This document shows, piece by piece, positions 16,155 through 24,671 of a stretch of DNA of 37,051 nucleotides. Both the position numbers and the translations under genes were made by a program. The stretch is taken from contig JBAXWB010000042.1 of the NCBI GenBank assembly GCA_037128595.1, positions 1 to 37,051 of the forward strand. Reading direction: 5' to 3'. Position 1 is the stretch's first letter. Each line of letters opens with the position of its first letter. The DNA comes from a bacterium. Lineage in GTDB: Bacteria; Verrucomicrobiota; Kiritimatiellia; CAIKKV01; CAITUY01. The notes beneath the pieces were generated by a model, which was given only the letters and a program-made list of their open reading frames with translations, was not told the origin of the DNA and made no database searches.

Positions 16155-18816
16155 GCACCTGCCTTTGTTGTCCGCCTGGCGGACTCTACTGGCGGCCTAC
16201 CTGGTGGTGATGCCACTGGTTTCATTGGCGACGCTGACGAATGATGATGCCTGGGTTTCCGGCAAACTGTCCTCTGCTTCGGTAGGACGAACGGGCAAAA
16301 TCGCGGTTCAGCTGATATTACTGCAGGACGAGCCTGCTGAAGTCAGTATCAGTCTCATTCTGCCGGCGGGGTTTTCCTGTGAAACGGGGTCGCGGAAAGT
16401 GCTGCTGGAACCCGATGCCCCTCGGCTTGAATCCTTTACCCTGATAAACCACACCTCAATGCCCGGGGGGACTTATCCCGTTACGGCGCTTGTGGAGCAG
16501 GTGCAAGGCTCCTTCCCCGTGGGAGGGGCGCTATGCGCCGCGACGTCAACCCAGGACCGTGCACAGTCTGTCGCGGCGCATAGCGCCCCTCCCACAGGGA
16601 AAGGGAAAGCCGCTTCGTTTTCGAGCGAGATCACGGTGACTGAGGCCCAATGGGTCGGGCAGTCGTACTGGTTCTGGGGCGCGCTTTCGGCTTTTCTCTT
16701 ACTGGGATGGTTAACCTTGACGTTCAGGCAGAGGCGTCTACCGATCCCCCTCACCGCGACCGGATCTTTTTTTGATGCCGCGGTCCTGACGGGGTTGTGT
16801 GTCTTCACGCTCTGGCAGTTTTCTCCCGTGGATTTGATCCGGAATACCACTCCCGTAGGAGGGGATACCCCAGCCCACCTCTATCTGGTCAGTCACTTGA
16901 AGGAACAACTGCTCCATCATGGGCGGATTATTTCCTGGGCGGGAGGGTGGTGGTGCGGGTTCCCGATGTTCCAGTATTATTTTGTCCTTCCCTATATGTC
17001 GGCCGCTTTTTTGAGTGTGCTGATCCCGCTGAATATCGCCTTCAAGGTGGTGAGCATTGCCGGGATGGTGCTGACGCCCTGCTGTGCCTATTGGGCCGCC
17101 CGGGTGTGGCGGGTCCCGGGGCCCGGTCCGCTCGTGATGGCCTTGGCCATGGTGCCGTTCCTGTTTGTGCAGTCCCACACGATGTGGGGCGTCAATACGT
17201 CCAGCACCCTGGCGGGGATGATTGCCAATAGCTGGAGTTTTGCCCTCATGCTGCCAGCCCTGGCCTATGGGGCAAAGGATATTTCGGACGGGGAGGTCAG
17301 GATGCGCACAATCCTGCTGTTTGTGCTGGTGCTGGCGTCGCATTTCTTTACGTCCGTGATCATGTTCGTGACGCTGGCGATTGTGCCGGTGCTCCCCAAA
17401 ACACCCTCATTCCTGCGAGGCCTCAGGGTGTTGGCGGTGGAGGCGGGCTTGGCCCTGCTGCTGATGGGGTGGTGGCTGATCCCGCTGATCGCAAAATCGG
17501 ACTGCAGTATGGATTTCGGGGTCAACTGGGAGTTGTCACTCGTGAGATCCTTCCCTGAATACAGTGTGGGCGTACTGATTTTTGCAGGAGTCGCCCTGGT
17601 AGCCGGGATTCGGCGCTCTCTTCCGGTGGTCTGGTTGCTGGCATGGATGCTGGCGGTGAGTGTGGTCCTGTTTAAAGGTGGGCAGACACTCTCGCCAGTA
17701 TTTGTAAATGTGCGCCTGTGGCCCTTTATTTTCTTTGCCCTCATGGCGCTTGGCGCCGTTGGAGCGGGGGTATTGCTTGAGCGGACAAGGCGGGGGCGGG
17801 TGTGGGTCTGTTTGCTTGTCCCTGCAGTTCTCGGAGCGGTGGTGTTGAGCGAATCGATCGGTGGGATTGGTGCCCCGGGGCTGACGCACGCCTGGGCGAA
17901 ATGGAATTTCTCAGGCTTGGAATCCAAACCGTCAGCGGCCGTGTTCACGAAATTGATTCCTCTTCTGAAAGGTTCGCCCGGACGATTGGCAAATGACCTG
18001 TGCGAGGAGAACAATCAATTGGGGTCCAGCCGTATCTTTGAACTGGTTCCTCACCTGATCGGGAAACCCATTTTTGAGGGAGGGTTGGTCAATTCGGGGC
18101 TGGGTTCCATGTATTCGTATTACATACAGGGTGAAAGCTCCCCGTCCTGTGCCGGGTTCCCTCCCATCGTAATCCCGGCCACCTTTGATTTTACCCGGGC
18201 CACCCGGCATCTGGAATTGTTCAACGTTAAGCATTTTATCGCGCGAAGTACCCTGACCCGGCAGGCGTTGCGATCCATGAAGGAATGGCGCTTTATGGCC
18301 CGCGAGGAGGAGTGGGAACTTTATGAACTGATGACCCATGAGGGGCGCTATGTGTTCATCCCGCCCCGCCTCCCGAAGGTGGTGGCCACCGACCGGTGGA
18401 AGGAGCGCTCCCTGGCGTGGCTTTATGATGTAAAGGCTCTGGATCAATTCGTGATCTGGAAAATGCCCGGGATGACCGTGGACAGGCCGGAACTGGCGAG
18501 GGGTGGCCAGCCGATATCCCTGGCCGGCACACAGTGCATCAGTGACGAGGTGGTGACCGATGACCGGATTCGTTTCAGGACTACGGCGCTGGGGCTTCCC
18601 CACATCATCAAGGTGACCTGGTTCCCGAATTGGAAGGTTCGTGGCGCAAAACAGGTCTATTGTGTCTCGCCTGGCTTTATGTGTGTGTTCCCCGATCAGG
18701 CGGAGGTGGAACTCTATTATGGAACAACGGGAAGTGATATCGTAGGCTATCTGGCCACCACCCTCGGTGGGTTGATTATTATGATATGGATTGTTTCCAG
18801 GCGCAGGAAATCATGA
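16117..18816 (+). CDS. Large GT-C-like membrane protein (PTPS-related membrane domain)
   Basis: 899 residues. A non-conserved N-terminus encoded by a palindrome leads into a signal/membrane segment (about 20-40), an extracytoplasmic beta domain (about 45-130), a membrane helix near 190-208, then about ten or more membrane helices (about 220-580) and a C-terminal extracytoplasmic domain with a last helix near 875-893. The first large loop has GGDTPAHLYLVSHLKE (about 248), the acidic motif typical of GT-C glycosyltransferase-fold proteins in the group annotated as 6-pyruvoyl-tetrahydropterin synthase related membrane proteins. The substrate is unknown; lipid-linked sugars are likely by fold. 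It overlaps the following glycosyltransferase start (ATGA). An in-frame palindromic insertion encodes about residues 133-162. Confidence 0.7.
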   Translation: MRNSLIAYSLQPKHLPLLSAWRTLLAAYLVVMPLVSLATLTNDDAWVSGKLSSASVGRTGKIAVQLILLQDEPAEVSISLILPAGFSCETGSRKVLLEPDAPRLESFTLINHTSMPGGTYPVTALVEQVQGSFPVGGALCAATSTQDRAQSVAAHSAPPTGKGKAASFSSEITVTEAQWVGQSYWFWGALSAFLLLGWLTLTFRQRRLPIPLTATGSFFDAAVLTGLCVFTLWQFSPVDLIRNTTPVGGDTPAHLYLVSHLKEQLLHHGRIISWAGGWWCGFPMFQYYFVLPYMSAAFLSVLIPLNIAFKVVSIAGMVLTPCCAYWAARVWRVPGPGPLVMALAMVPFLFVQSHTMWGVNTSSTLAGMIANSWSFALMLPALAYGAKDISDGEVRMRTILLFVLVLASHFFTSVIMFVTLAIVPVLPKTPSFLRGLRVLAVEAGLALLLMGWWLIPLIAKSDCSMDFGVNWELSLVRSFPEYSVGVLIFAGVALVAGIRRSLPVVWLLAWMLAVSVVLFKGGQTLSPVFVNVRLWPFIFFALMALGAVGAGVLLERTRRGRVWVCLLVPAVLGAVVLSESIGGIGAPGLTHAWAKWNFSGLESKPSAAVFTKLIPLLKGSPGRLANDLCEENNQLGSSRIFELVPHLIGKPIFEGGLVNSGLGSMYSYYIQGESSPSCAGFPPIVIPATFDFTRATRHLELFNVKHFIARSTLTRQALRSMKEWRFMAREEEWELYELMTHEGRYVFIPPRLPKVVATDRWKERSLAWLYDVKALDQFVIWKMPGMTVDRPELARGGQPISLAGTQCISDEVVTDDRIRFRTTALGLPHIIKVTWFPNWKVRGAKQVYCVSPGFMCVFPDQAEVELYYGTTGSDIVGYLATTLGGLIIMIWIVSRRRKS
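16513..16601 (+). repeat. In-frame palindromic insertion inside the GT-C-like gene
   Basis: Two 32-base arms (16513-16544 and 16570-16601) are complementary at 31 of 32 positions around a 25-base loop. It is read through as a Gly/Ala/Pro-rich stretch (VGGALCAATST...VAAHSAPPTGK) between the N-terminal domain and the second membrane helix. Such GGAGGGGCGCTATGCGCC-type repeats normally lie between genes; here one sits in a coding region without breaking the frame. Confidence 0.75.
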
Positions 18817-19952
18817 GTGTACGCCTCTTAAAGCTATTGGATGCGACGGTGGGCCTGTTCCTTTGCTGGGCCGGGGGCCGGATTCTGTATCTGCTGCATC
18901 GGGAGGCGGCCGCAAGGGAATGTCATGCGGAGGGGATCAAGCGCATCCTGGTGATCCGTCCGGGCGGGTTGGGGGACATGATCCTTTTGCAGCCCATGTT
19001 AAGAAAGCTCCATGCCGCCTGTCCCGGGGCGCAGATTGATCTGATCTGTGAGCGACGCAACGAGGACATCCTCAAACTCTCGAAGTTTCCCGTCAATGTC
19101 TTCACCTATGACGCCCATCCTTTGCGTTTGTTGTGTCGACTTTGGTCAGGTGGATATGATGTGGCGATAGATTCAGAGCAGTTTCATTACTTCTCAGCCG
19201 TGATGGCGGGGCTGAGCCGGGCGCCGATCCGGATCGGCTACAAAATCAATCCCGGACGCAACCCCATTTACACCCATCTGATCTCCTATGACATGGAGGG
19301 GTATGAGGCGGATGAGTTTGTAAAGTTATTGGCCCTGTTTGGTATTTCCGGTCAGGGCCAGGTATCCGGTTGTCTGACGGTCCCGGACAGTCAACTGCCG
19401 GATGAGGCCGCGGTTCTGATACGTAAACCAGTGCAGAACCCGCCGCTGATTCTTGTCCACGTGGGAGCGTCCATGCGATACAAGACGTGGGCCTTTTCCC
19501 GGTTCGTCAATTTGGTGAACGGGCTCTGTGCTGAACCGGAGGCGCTCGTCGGGCTGGTCGGGGGGCGGGATGACCGGGCTTTGGCAAACCGGGTGGCTGA
19601 GCAATGCGGGAGGCCGGATCGCATCAGGGTGCTGGCTGGGCGGCTGACGATTTCACAAACCGCTGAAATTCTGTCGCATGCGGCGTTGTTTGTGGGGGGC
19701 GACTCGGGGCTGGCTCATCTGGCAGCGGCATTTGATGTCCCTGCCGTGGTGATGTTTGGCCCCAGCGATGCCGGAAAGTGGTGCCGGGAAAGTCAGGCGG
19801 TTGCCGTGGTTCGGAAGCCAATGGCCTGTTCCCCCTGTTTTATTTTCGGCTACCACAAATACTGCCGGACCATTGCCTGTATGGAGCAGGTGGGCGTGGA
19901 AGAGGTGCTTGCGGCCTGTCGCAAGGTGAGGGCGACGCGAACCGGTTGTTGA
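18813..19952 (+). CDS. Glycosyltransferase family 9 (heptosyltransferase-like)
   Basis: 379 residues. GT9 enzymes transfer heptose or related sugars from nucleotide donors to lipopolysaccharide or other surface glycans. Motifs: N-terminal IRPGGLGDMILLQPMLRKL (about 47-65), VHVGASMRYKTWAFSRFV (about 217), and the donor-site GGDSGLAHLAAAFDVPAVVMFGP (about 293-315). The C-terminal cysteine pattern CSPC...C...CM is common in the family. The ATG at 18813 overlaps the upstream TGA as ATGA. An extra hydrophobic stretch at about 10-30 may associate it with the membrane. With the neighbouring GT-C-like protein it suggests a surface-glycan step. Confidence 0.85.
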   Translation: MSVRLLKLLDATVGLFLCWAGGRILYLLHREAAARECHAEGIKRILVIRPGGLGDMILLQPMLRKLHAACPGAQIDLICERRNEDILKLSKFPVNVFTYDAHPLRLLCRLWSGGYDVAIDSEQFHYFSAVMAGLSRAPIRIGYKINPGRNPIYTHLISYDMEGYEADEFVKLLALFGISGQGQVSGCLTVPDSQLPDEAAVLIRKPVQNPPLILVHVGASMRYKTWAFSRFVNLVNGLCAEPEALVGLVGGRDDRALANRVAEQCGRPDRIRVLAGRLTISQTAEILSHAALFVGGDSGLAHLAAAFDVPAVVMFGPSDAGKWCRESQAVAVVRKPMACSPCFIFGYHKYCRTIACMEQVGVEEVLAACRKVRATRTGC

Positions 19953-19982
19953 GTTCTTGCGTAAAACAATCTCTTAATTTCT

Positions 19983-20678
19983 ATGATCATGACTTTACAT
20001 CACAGGGAAAAAACGTGGGCCGTGGCCCGTCATGTGATCCCCTTTTTGTTATGGGTCGGCATTATGAGCCTGCCGATGCAGAATGTGGCGCTCCGGTATG
20101 CGATTCAAATGGCCGTGAGTCTGGTGGCCTTTCTCGCATTGAGGCCCTGGCGCTATTATCCCGGCATCACGGTCCGGTCCCTCCCCCTGGGAGTTCTGGT
20201 GGGGGTGGGGGTAGCGGTGGTCTGGATTCTTCCCGAGTCGGCCTGGATCCGGCAATTTCCGGATATCCATGAGTTCTATGCCCGGTATTTTATCCGGGGG
20301 AGTGATCCGGGAACGGGCCAGCACTATGCTCCTGAGCAATGCGGCTGGCTGTTGTCGATCGTGAAATTAACGGGGTCGGCTTGTGTGATCGCCGTCATCG
20401 AGGAGTTTTTCTGGCGCGGGTTCTTCATGCGGTGGCTGGTTAAATCGGACTTTCTTTCCGTGGATCCCCGAACGGTGGGGCGGGGGTTATTTCTCCTGAC
20501 CGCCCTGGCCTTCGGGTTTGAGCATAACCGCTGGTTAGTTGGCGTGCTGGCCGGGCTGGCGTATGGGTGGCTCTATTGCCGTAAGGGTGACATGGCCACC
20601 GTTTCCGTGGCCCACGTCACCACCAACTACCTCCTCGGCCTCTATGTGCTCGCGACCGGCTCCTATTCTTTCTGGTAA
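19983..20678 (+). CDS. CPBP-family membrane protease (CAAX-protease related)
   Basis: 231 residues with about six membrane helices. The ABI/CAAX protease motifs are present: EEFFWRGFFMRWL (about 140-152, EExxxR), FGFEHNRWLVGVLAGLAYGWLY (about 177-198, with the conserved histidine) and the final VAHVTTN (about 211-217). The arrangement resembles the CAAX protease-related group often found with exosortase/PEP-CTERM systems, but no exosortase or PEP-CTERM tail is seen here. It starts 30 bases after the glycosyltransferase. There is no clear ribosome binding site; a second ATG at 19989 is an alternative. The substrate is unknown. Confidence 0.8.
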   Translation: MIMTLHHREKTWAVARHVIPFLLWVGIMSLPMQNVALRYAIQMAVSLVAFLALRPWRYYPGITVRSLPLGVLVGVGVAVVWILPESAWIRQFPDIHEFYARYFIRGSDPGTGQHYAPEQCGWLLSIVKLTGSACVIAVIEEFFWRGFFMRWLVKSDFLSVDPRTVGRGLFLLTALAFGFEHNRWLVGVLAGLAYGWLYCRKGDMATVSVAHVTTNYLLGLYVLATGSYSFW

Positions 20679-20713
20679 CCCCCGAGCCTGCTCCTCACAC
20701 GTAAATATAGGAA

Positions 20714-21057
20714 GACTTCAACTAATTGAAGAAATCAGCTAAATCCAGATAAGATTTTTTGAACAGAAGCTCGCAAAGGCCGCGAAGAAGAAATGTTGCG
20801 GGATTTGTATGCGGCGGGTACTCCGCATAAAAATCCCGCAACGTGTTCTTAAGGAATCATAGAAAATAGCCGCGCAAGTCTCTGCATTCCGTTTCGTTCT
20901 TCAATTCATGAAAAACCGTTTTGCGATTTTTGATGGATGGCGTACACGCCAGACACAAAAATCGCAAAACATTTATCTCTTCTTCGCGATCTTCGCGTGC
21001 TTCTGTTCAACAAATCTTATTTGGATTTCCGGAATTTCCAAAATTAGTGGTGAAGTC
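20714..21057. repeat. GACTTCACC-family element D, extended inverted ends and two hairpins
   Basis: Fills most of the gap between the convergent CPBP and DUF2851 genes and stops 1 base short of the DUF2851 stop codon. The inverted ends run about 80 bp, adding AAATCCAGATAAGATTTTTT and a TTGAACAGAAG block to the usual end. Hairpin 1: 20795-20814 with 20823-20842, 20 bp with one mismatch, loop CGGGTACT. Hairpin 2: 20918-20942 with 20947-20970, the GTTTTGCGATTTTT type, loop TACA. The left end lacks CC (GACTTCAACTAATTG). The 27 bases before it (from 20687) also match the flank of the copy at 36975. Confidence 0.85.
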
Positions 21058-21058
21058 T

Positions 21059-22510
21059 TCACTCTTCTGCGAGCGCAATGGGGAGGGGGCAGCCGGCACA
21101 GCCGTTTTTACTGCTCAGGCAGAAGTCATGGAAGATTTGAAGCAAGCCCTGCTGACGTAGCCCGGAGTTGTATAGCGTCGGCGAGTGATCGTGCCCGAAG
21201 AGGGCATGCGCGGTGTGTTTGATGAAACGGTTGGTATCCTCCTGCGGGAGGCTGTCCATCAGGGTGGAATCCAATGAAAGGGCGCCGGTGGCCGCCCACC
21301 AGGGAAGCATCACATTGGTCAGAATTGTGGCCGCCCGCCCCTGCCCAATCAACGATTCAGGTTGGGGATAGCGGGGTGTCGCAAAACTGCCTCGCCAGGC
21401 CCAATAGCTGGTGCCGCCTTGCGCCTTAAGACGGCTCAGCCATGAGCGGACGCAGGGGGCAGGCACGTCTGCTTCGGAAAATAAATCCATATCAGGCGGG
21501 GTGCCGGCAAAGAGGTATGCGGCAGCCATGAGCCGGCGCAAGGGATGGTTCGCCGGTCTCAAATTGGCGAGCGTCCAGGCCTCCCGGTTCATGACCTGAT
21601 CATGCCACTCGGACTGGTGCTTCCACCAGAAGTCCCAGAGTGCCCGGATAAAGGCCCGGGTCTCACCGTCCCAGAGGGGGTTGGATTGCTGGGGTAACAG
21701 CCCCCCGACGCCGAGAAACAGGGCGTACGCATGGAGGGGTGAAGACGCGGCCTCCAGTCGTACCCGCTCCAAGGGAAGTGCCCGGGCCAAGGTCAGAAAG
21801 GCCAGCCGGTTATGCTTATAACCCAGGGCGCCCATCAGTTCTTCGTAGAGGGCCTGATCCTTTCCCTTCTCCCCGATGTGTTTGGTCATCCGCTCCGTTT
21901 TCAGGCGCAAGCGCTCCTCGCCGGCGCCATCGAGCAGGGCGCCGCGCTGATCAGGGGACCAGCTGGTGAGGATCTCCGCGCAGGGAGGACGCCGGGCAAG
22001 GGCGGCGAACGGGTAGGCCGTCAAATCCAGTCCATCAAAGGAAAACGAGGGGAGGCGCTGGAGTGCGGCACGCAGGGGAATTTGCAGGACGGAGGCGGGC
22101 ATATCGGCCGGCGCCAGCAGTCCCTCGAAATACGTGATATGGGCCATCACGTTCTTATATCGCGGGTCCGCGGCATGTTTGTGATAGCGCCAGTCCAGCG
22201 GACGGATATGCAGTTCAACATCGCCGCGGAGCGTGCATTCATCCGGCCCGATTTTGAGAATGGCATCCAGGAAGTCCGGCCCGGCCTCGAGATTCCAGCG
22301 GCCTGGGCTCACGACCGAAACGGTGCGTCCATCCATGCTGGTTAGCGCAGAAGGGCGGAGCGCGGAGTCGGCCCACACGCAACGCAGATGCCGTTCCGAC
22401 CAGGGGAAGGTGGAGGGTGGGGCGCCGTCCTTGACGCAGGCCTTGGCGGGGAGCGCCAGTGCCTGATACCGGCAGCTTCTCGGGAAGAGGGGCATGCTGT
22501 AGCGTGTCAT
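21059..22510 (-). CDS. DUF2851 family protein
   Basis: 483 residues, typical for this uncharacterised family. Recognisable blocks are LTSMDGRTVSVVSPGRWN (about 57), EAGPDFLDAILKIG (about 76), GDVELHIRPLDWRYHKH (about 95), DPRYKNVMAHITYFEG (about 117) and the C-terminal GLLQIFHDFC followed by CAGCP. The conserved Glu/Asp/His residues in the N-terminal third look like a nuclease-type metal site, but I know of no proven activity. A few bases of weak AGGCGG precede the ATG; an alternative start lies 5 codons in. The stop codon is followed within 1 base by element D. It probably belongs to the same minus-strand unit as the kinase and cobO, with its own possible promoter. Confidence 0.85.
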   Translation of the reverse strand: MTRYSMPLFPRSCRYQALALPAKACVKDGAPPSTFPWSERHLRCVWADSALRPSALTSMDGRTVSVVSPGRWNLEAGPDFLDAILKIGPDECTLRGDVELHIRPLDWRYHKHAADPRYKNVMAHITYFEGLLAPADMPASVLQIPLRAALQRLPSFSFDGLDLTAYPFAALARRPPCAEILTSWSPDQRGALLDGAGEERLRLKTERMTKHIGEKGKDQALYEELMGALGYKHNRLAFLTLARALPLERVRLEAASSPLHAYALFLGVGGLLPQQSNPLWDGETRAFIRALWDFWWKHQSEWHDQVMNREAWTLANLRPANHPLRRLMAAAYLFAGTPPDMDLFSEADVPAPCVRSWLSRLKAQGGTSYWAWRGSFATPRYPQPESLIGQGRAATILTNVMLPWWAATGALSLDSTLMDSLPQEDTNRFIKHTAHALFGHDHSPTLYNSGLRQQGLLQIFHDFCLSSKNGCAGCPLPIALAEE

Positions 22511-22548
22511 GCCGCCTGTTTTGCCGGATCTGATTAATTAAATCAACT

Positions 22549-22578
22549 ATAATATTAGTTAATATATACTATCGTCAT
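22549..22578 (-). promoter_or_regulatory. Possible promoter of the DUF2851 gene
   Basis: On the minus strand ATGACG (22573-22578) and TATTAT (22549-22554) are separated by 18 bases in an AT-rich stretch, 39 bases upstream of the ATG. It is a moderate match to the sigma-70 consensus. The AT-rich stretch also contains short inverted TTAATTAA-like sequence. Confidence 0.35.
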
Positions 22579-22606
22579 ATTATCCACCAGCACCGCCGAA
22601 AAGAGG

Positions 22607-22962
22607 GACTTCACCACTAATTTAAGAAATGAAAGAAATCCGGATAAAGAATTTTTCACACGAAGCCGCGAAGCGCGCGAAGAAAATACAAATGTGGCGT
22701 TAATTTTTCCGCACGAGTACATGCGGAGAAAATAAACGCCACGGTTTCTTCGAAGAAATGCCAGTATATATATTCTTTTCCAATGTCACGGAAACACCGT
22801 TTTGCGATTTTTCGCGGCTGGGAGACATCTATCAGTCAAACTTTGAAAATATACAGCTCCGCCCAGCCACGACAAATCGCAAAACATTTTGGGGGTCTTT
22901 TCGTGTCTTTGCGGCTTCGCGTGAAATATTATTTTCTTCATTTCCCAATTAGTGGTGAAGTC
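22607..22962. repeat. GACTTCACC-family element E, complete, two hairpins
   Basis: Lies between the kinase stop (22972, minus strand) and the DUF2851 start region and fills most of the 461-bp gap. Left end GACTTCACCACTAATTTAAG, right end inverse AATTAGTGGTGAAGTC. Inside, CACGAAGCCGCGAAG is mirrored by CTTTGCGGCTTCGCGTG. Hairpin 1: 22694-22713 with 22722-22742, imperfect, loop CGAGTACA; its stem (GTGGCGTT...) is unrelated to the other copies. Hairpin 2 (22799-22822 with 22862-22885) keeps the GTTTTGCGATTTTT arm but has an enlarged loop of about 39 bases. Confidence 0.85.
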
Positions 22963-22971
22963 TTCATCTGG

Positions 22972-24654
22972 TTAATATTTAAAGCTGCTGCGCCCGATAT
23001 ACTCCCGCAACATCGAGGTGTTGGGCACTTCCCGGTCGGAAATGCCGATGAAGTTGGTGAGGAAGGCCGTGAGGCGGCGCGCCTCGGCATATTCAGGGTC
23101 AAAGGGTTTCACTTCCATCAACAGGGGTTCAGCGATGGGTTTAAGGACGGCCAGTTCATAGTCGAGCGCGGAATTGAAGGTGGCGTCGGCGTTCTCCTGG
23201 AAGGGGAAAATCCATTGCTTCTCCCCTTTGCGGACAGACGCCCACATCCGCAGGGTTTTGAGGGCGGAGTGGGCCCGGTATTTGTGGTCCCTGACCATGC
23301 GCCGGATCAGCCGGTTGTCGGTGGTGGAGATCCGGTTGTTGGCATCGAGACTGAGCTGCGTCAGGGCGCTGACATAGACCCTGAATTTGGCCGGTTCAGG
23401 GATCATTTCCGTCAGCAGGGGGTTGAGGCCATGAATGCCCTCGATAATGAGGATGTCATCTTTTTCCAGTTTGAGTTTCCGGCCGTTGAATTCCCGCAAC
23501 TTGGTTTCAAAGTTGAATTCCGGAAGCTCAATTTCCTCCCCTTTGATGATCTGACCCATGTGCTCATTGAAAAGTTCAAGATCGAGGGCCCGGAGATGTT
23601 CAAAGTCCGGGTTGCCGGTCTCGTCACGAGGCGTTTTGGCATGTTCGTGAAAGTAATTATCCAGCGAGATGGTCAGAACCCTGAAGCTGTTTACGCGTAA
23701 CTGGATGGCCAGCCGTTTGGCAAACGTGGTCTTGCCGGAGGAGGAGGGACCCGCCACTAAAATGATCCGGATCGATTCCCGCCGCCGGTAAATCTCATCG
23801 GCGATCCGGGCCACGTTTTTCTCATGAAGGGCTTCGGAAACCTTGATAAAGTCGCTCACATCCCCATTCACCACGACCTCGTTCAGCCGGCCCACGGTAC
23901 CGACCCCCATCGTCCGGACCCACGCCTTCCGTTCACGGAAAATACTGGAGAGATGCGGCAATTCGCGGAAGGGGGCGATTTGCGAGCCATTCCCCTGCTC
24001 CGGGAGTTGGAGGATGAAGCCGGGGGGGTAGTGGATCAGCTCAAACAGGTGTAAAGCGCCCGTATCGGGGACCAGGACGCCTTGGGCCAGGTCGTAGAAG
24101 CCTTCGCACTCGTGAATGACAACCCGGGGCGGGTTACGGAAACGTAGCAGGTTGAGCTTATCGGTTTGGCGGGCTTCCGCCAGCCGGCGGGAGACATCCT
24201 CAAACGATATCTTTTTCCGTTCGATCGGGAGCTTCCTGGCGATTAACATCCTGACATGGTCGCGGATGGCATCGACCTGTTCCCGGGTAATGGTGCTGTT
24301 CCGTTCCCCCGCCTTGGGCTCAAAGTCACAGAACAGGCCATCCCCGACGGCATAATCGACCGAAAAAGCCGCGGCGGGGAAAAGTTCCTTTACGGCTTTG
24401 GCGAGGAGAAAGGCGAGGGACCGGTGGTAGACGTGCCAGCCCTGTGGATCAGTCATGGTCAGGAGCTTGACGTCGCTATCCATGTCGACGGGATAGCAGA
24501 GCGACGTGGTGTCATTATTAATAAGGGCGGCGATGTAGGGCAGTCCGTTGGGGGCGGTAGGCGAGGGGAGGATGTCTTTGAGGGCGGTCCGGGGCGCGCA
24601 CTCCCGCGTCACTCCGTTTTCGAATCTCAGCTTGATGGAGTCATGTTCGCTCAT
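22972..24654 (-). CDS. TGS-domain nucleoside (uridine-type) kinase
   Basis: 560 residues: a TGS domain (about 1-75), a threonyl-tRNA-synthetase-like second domain (about 80-220, with HVYHRSLAFLLAKAVKELFP and YAVGDGLFCDF), and a phosphoribulokinase/uridine-kinase domain (about 285-490) with the P-loop GPSSSGKTTFAKRL (about 300) and LSLDNYFH-type DNYF motif. This fused layout is a known bacterial nucleoside-kinase family, probably phosphorylating uridine or a related nucleoside with ATP. The synthetase-like part lacks the aminoacylation core, so it is not ThrRS. It starts 17 bases after cobO and likely shares its transcript. Its stop lies 9 bases from the end of element E. Confidence 0.9.
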   Translation of the reverse strand: MSEHDSIKLRFENGVTRECAPRTALKDILPSPTAPNGLPYIAALINNDTTSLCYPVDMDSDVKLLTMTDPQGWHVYHRSLAFLLAKAVKELFPAAAFSVDYAVGDGLFCDFEPKAGERNSTITREQVDAIRDHVRMLIARKLPIERKKISFEDVSRRLAEARQTDKLNLLRFRNPPRVVIHECEGFYDLAQGVLVPDTGALHLFELIHYPPGFILQLPEQGNGSQIAPFRELPHLSSIFRERKAWVRTMGVGTVGRLNEVVVNGDVSDFIKVSEALHEKNVARIADEIYRRRESIRIILVAGPSSSGKTTFAKRLAIQLRVNSFRVLTISLDNYFHEHAKTPRDETGNPDFEHLRALDLELFNEHMGQIIKGEEIELPEFNFETKLREFNGRKLKLEKDDILIIEGIHGLNPLLTEMIPEPAKFRVYVSALTQLSLDANNRISTTDNRLIRRMVRDHKYRAHSALKTLRMWASVRKGEKQWIFPFQENADATFNSALDYELAVLKPIAEPLLMEVKPFDPEYAEARRLTAFLTNFIGISDREVPNTSMLREYIGRSSFKY

Positions 24655-24671
24655 GGGGGGTGCCTTTCAGC

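Noticed and set aside
20714-22962. Open frames running through repeat elements D and E (for example 20908-21222 and the start of 22783-23700)
   Set aside because: They are translations of palindromic repeat sequence or run antisense to the nucleoside kinase, with no ribosome binding site or family match.
22972-24654. Reading the kinase as threonyl-tRNA synthetase because of its TGS and second domain
   Set aside because: It lacks the class II aminoacylation core and has a clear uridine-kinase-type P-loop domain instead.
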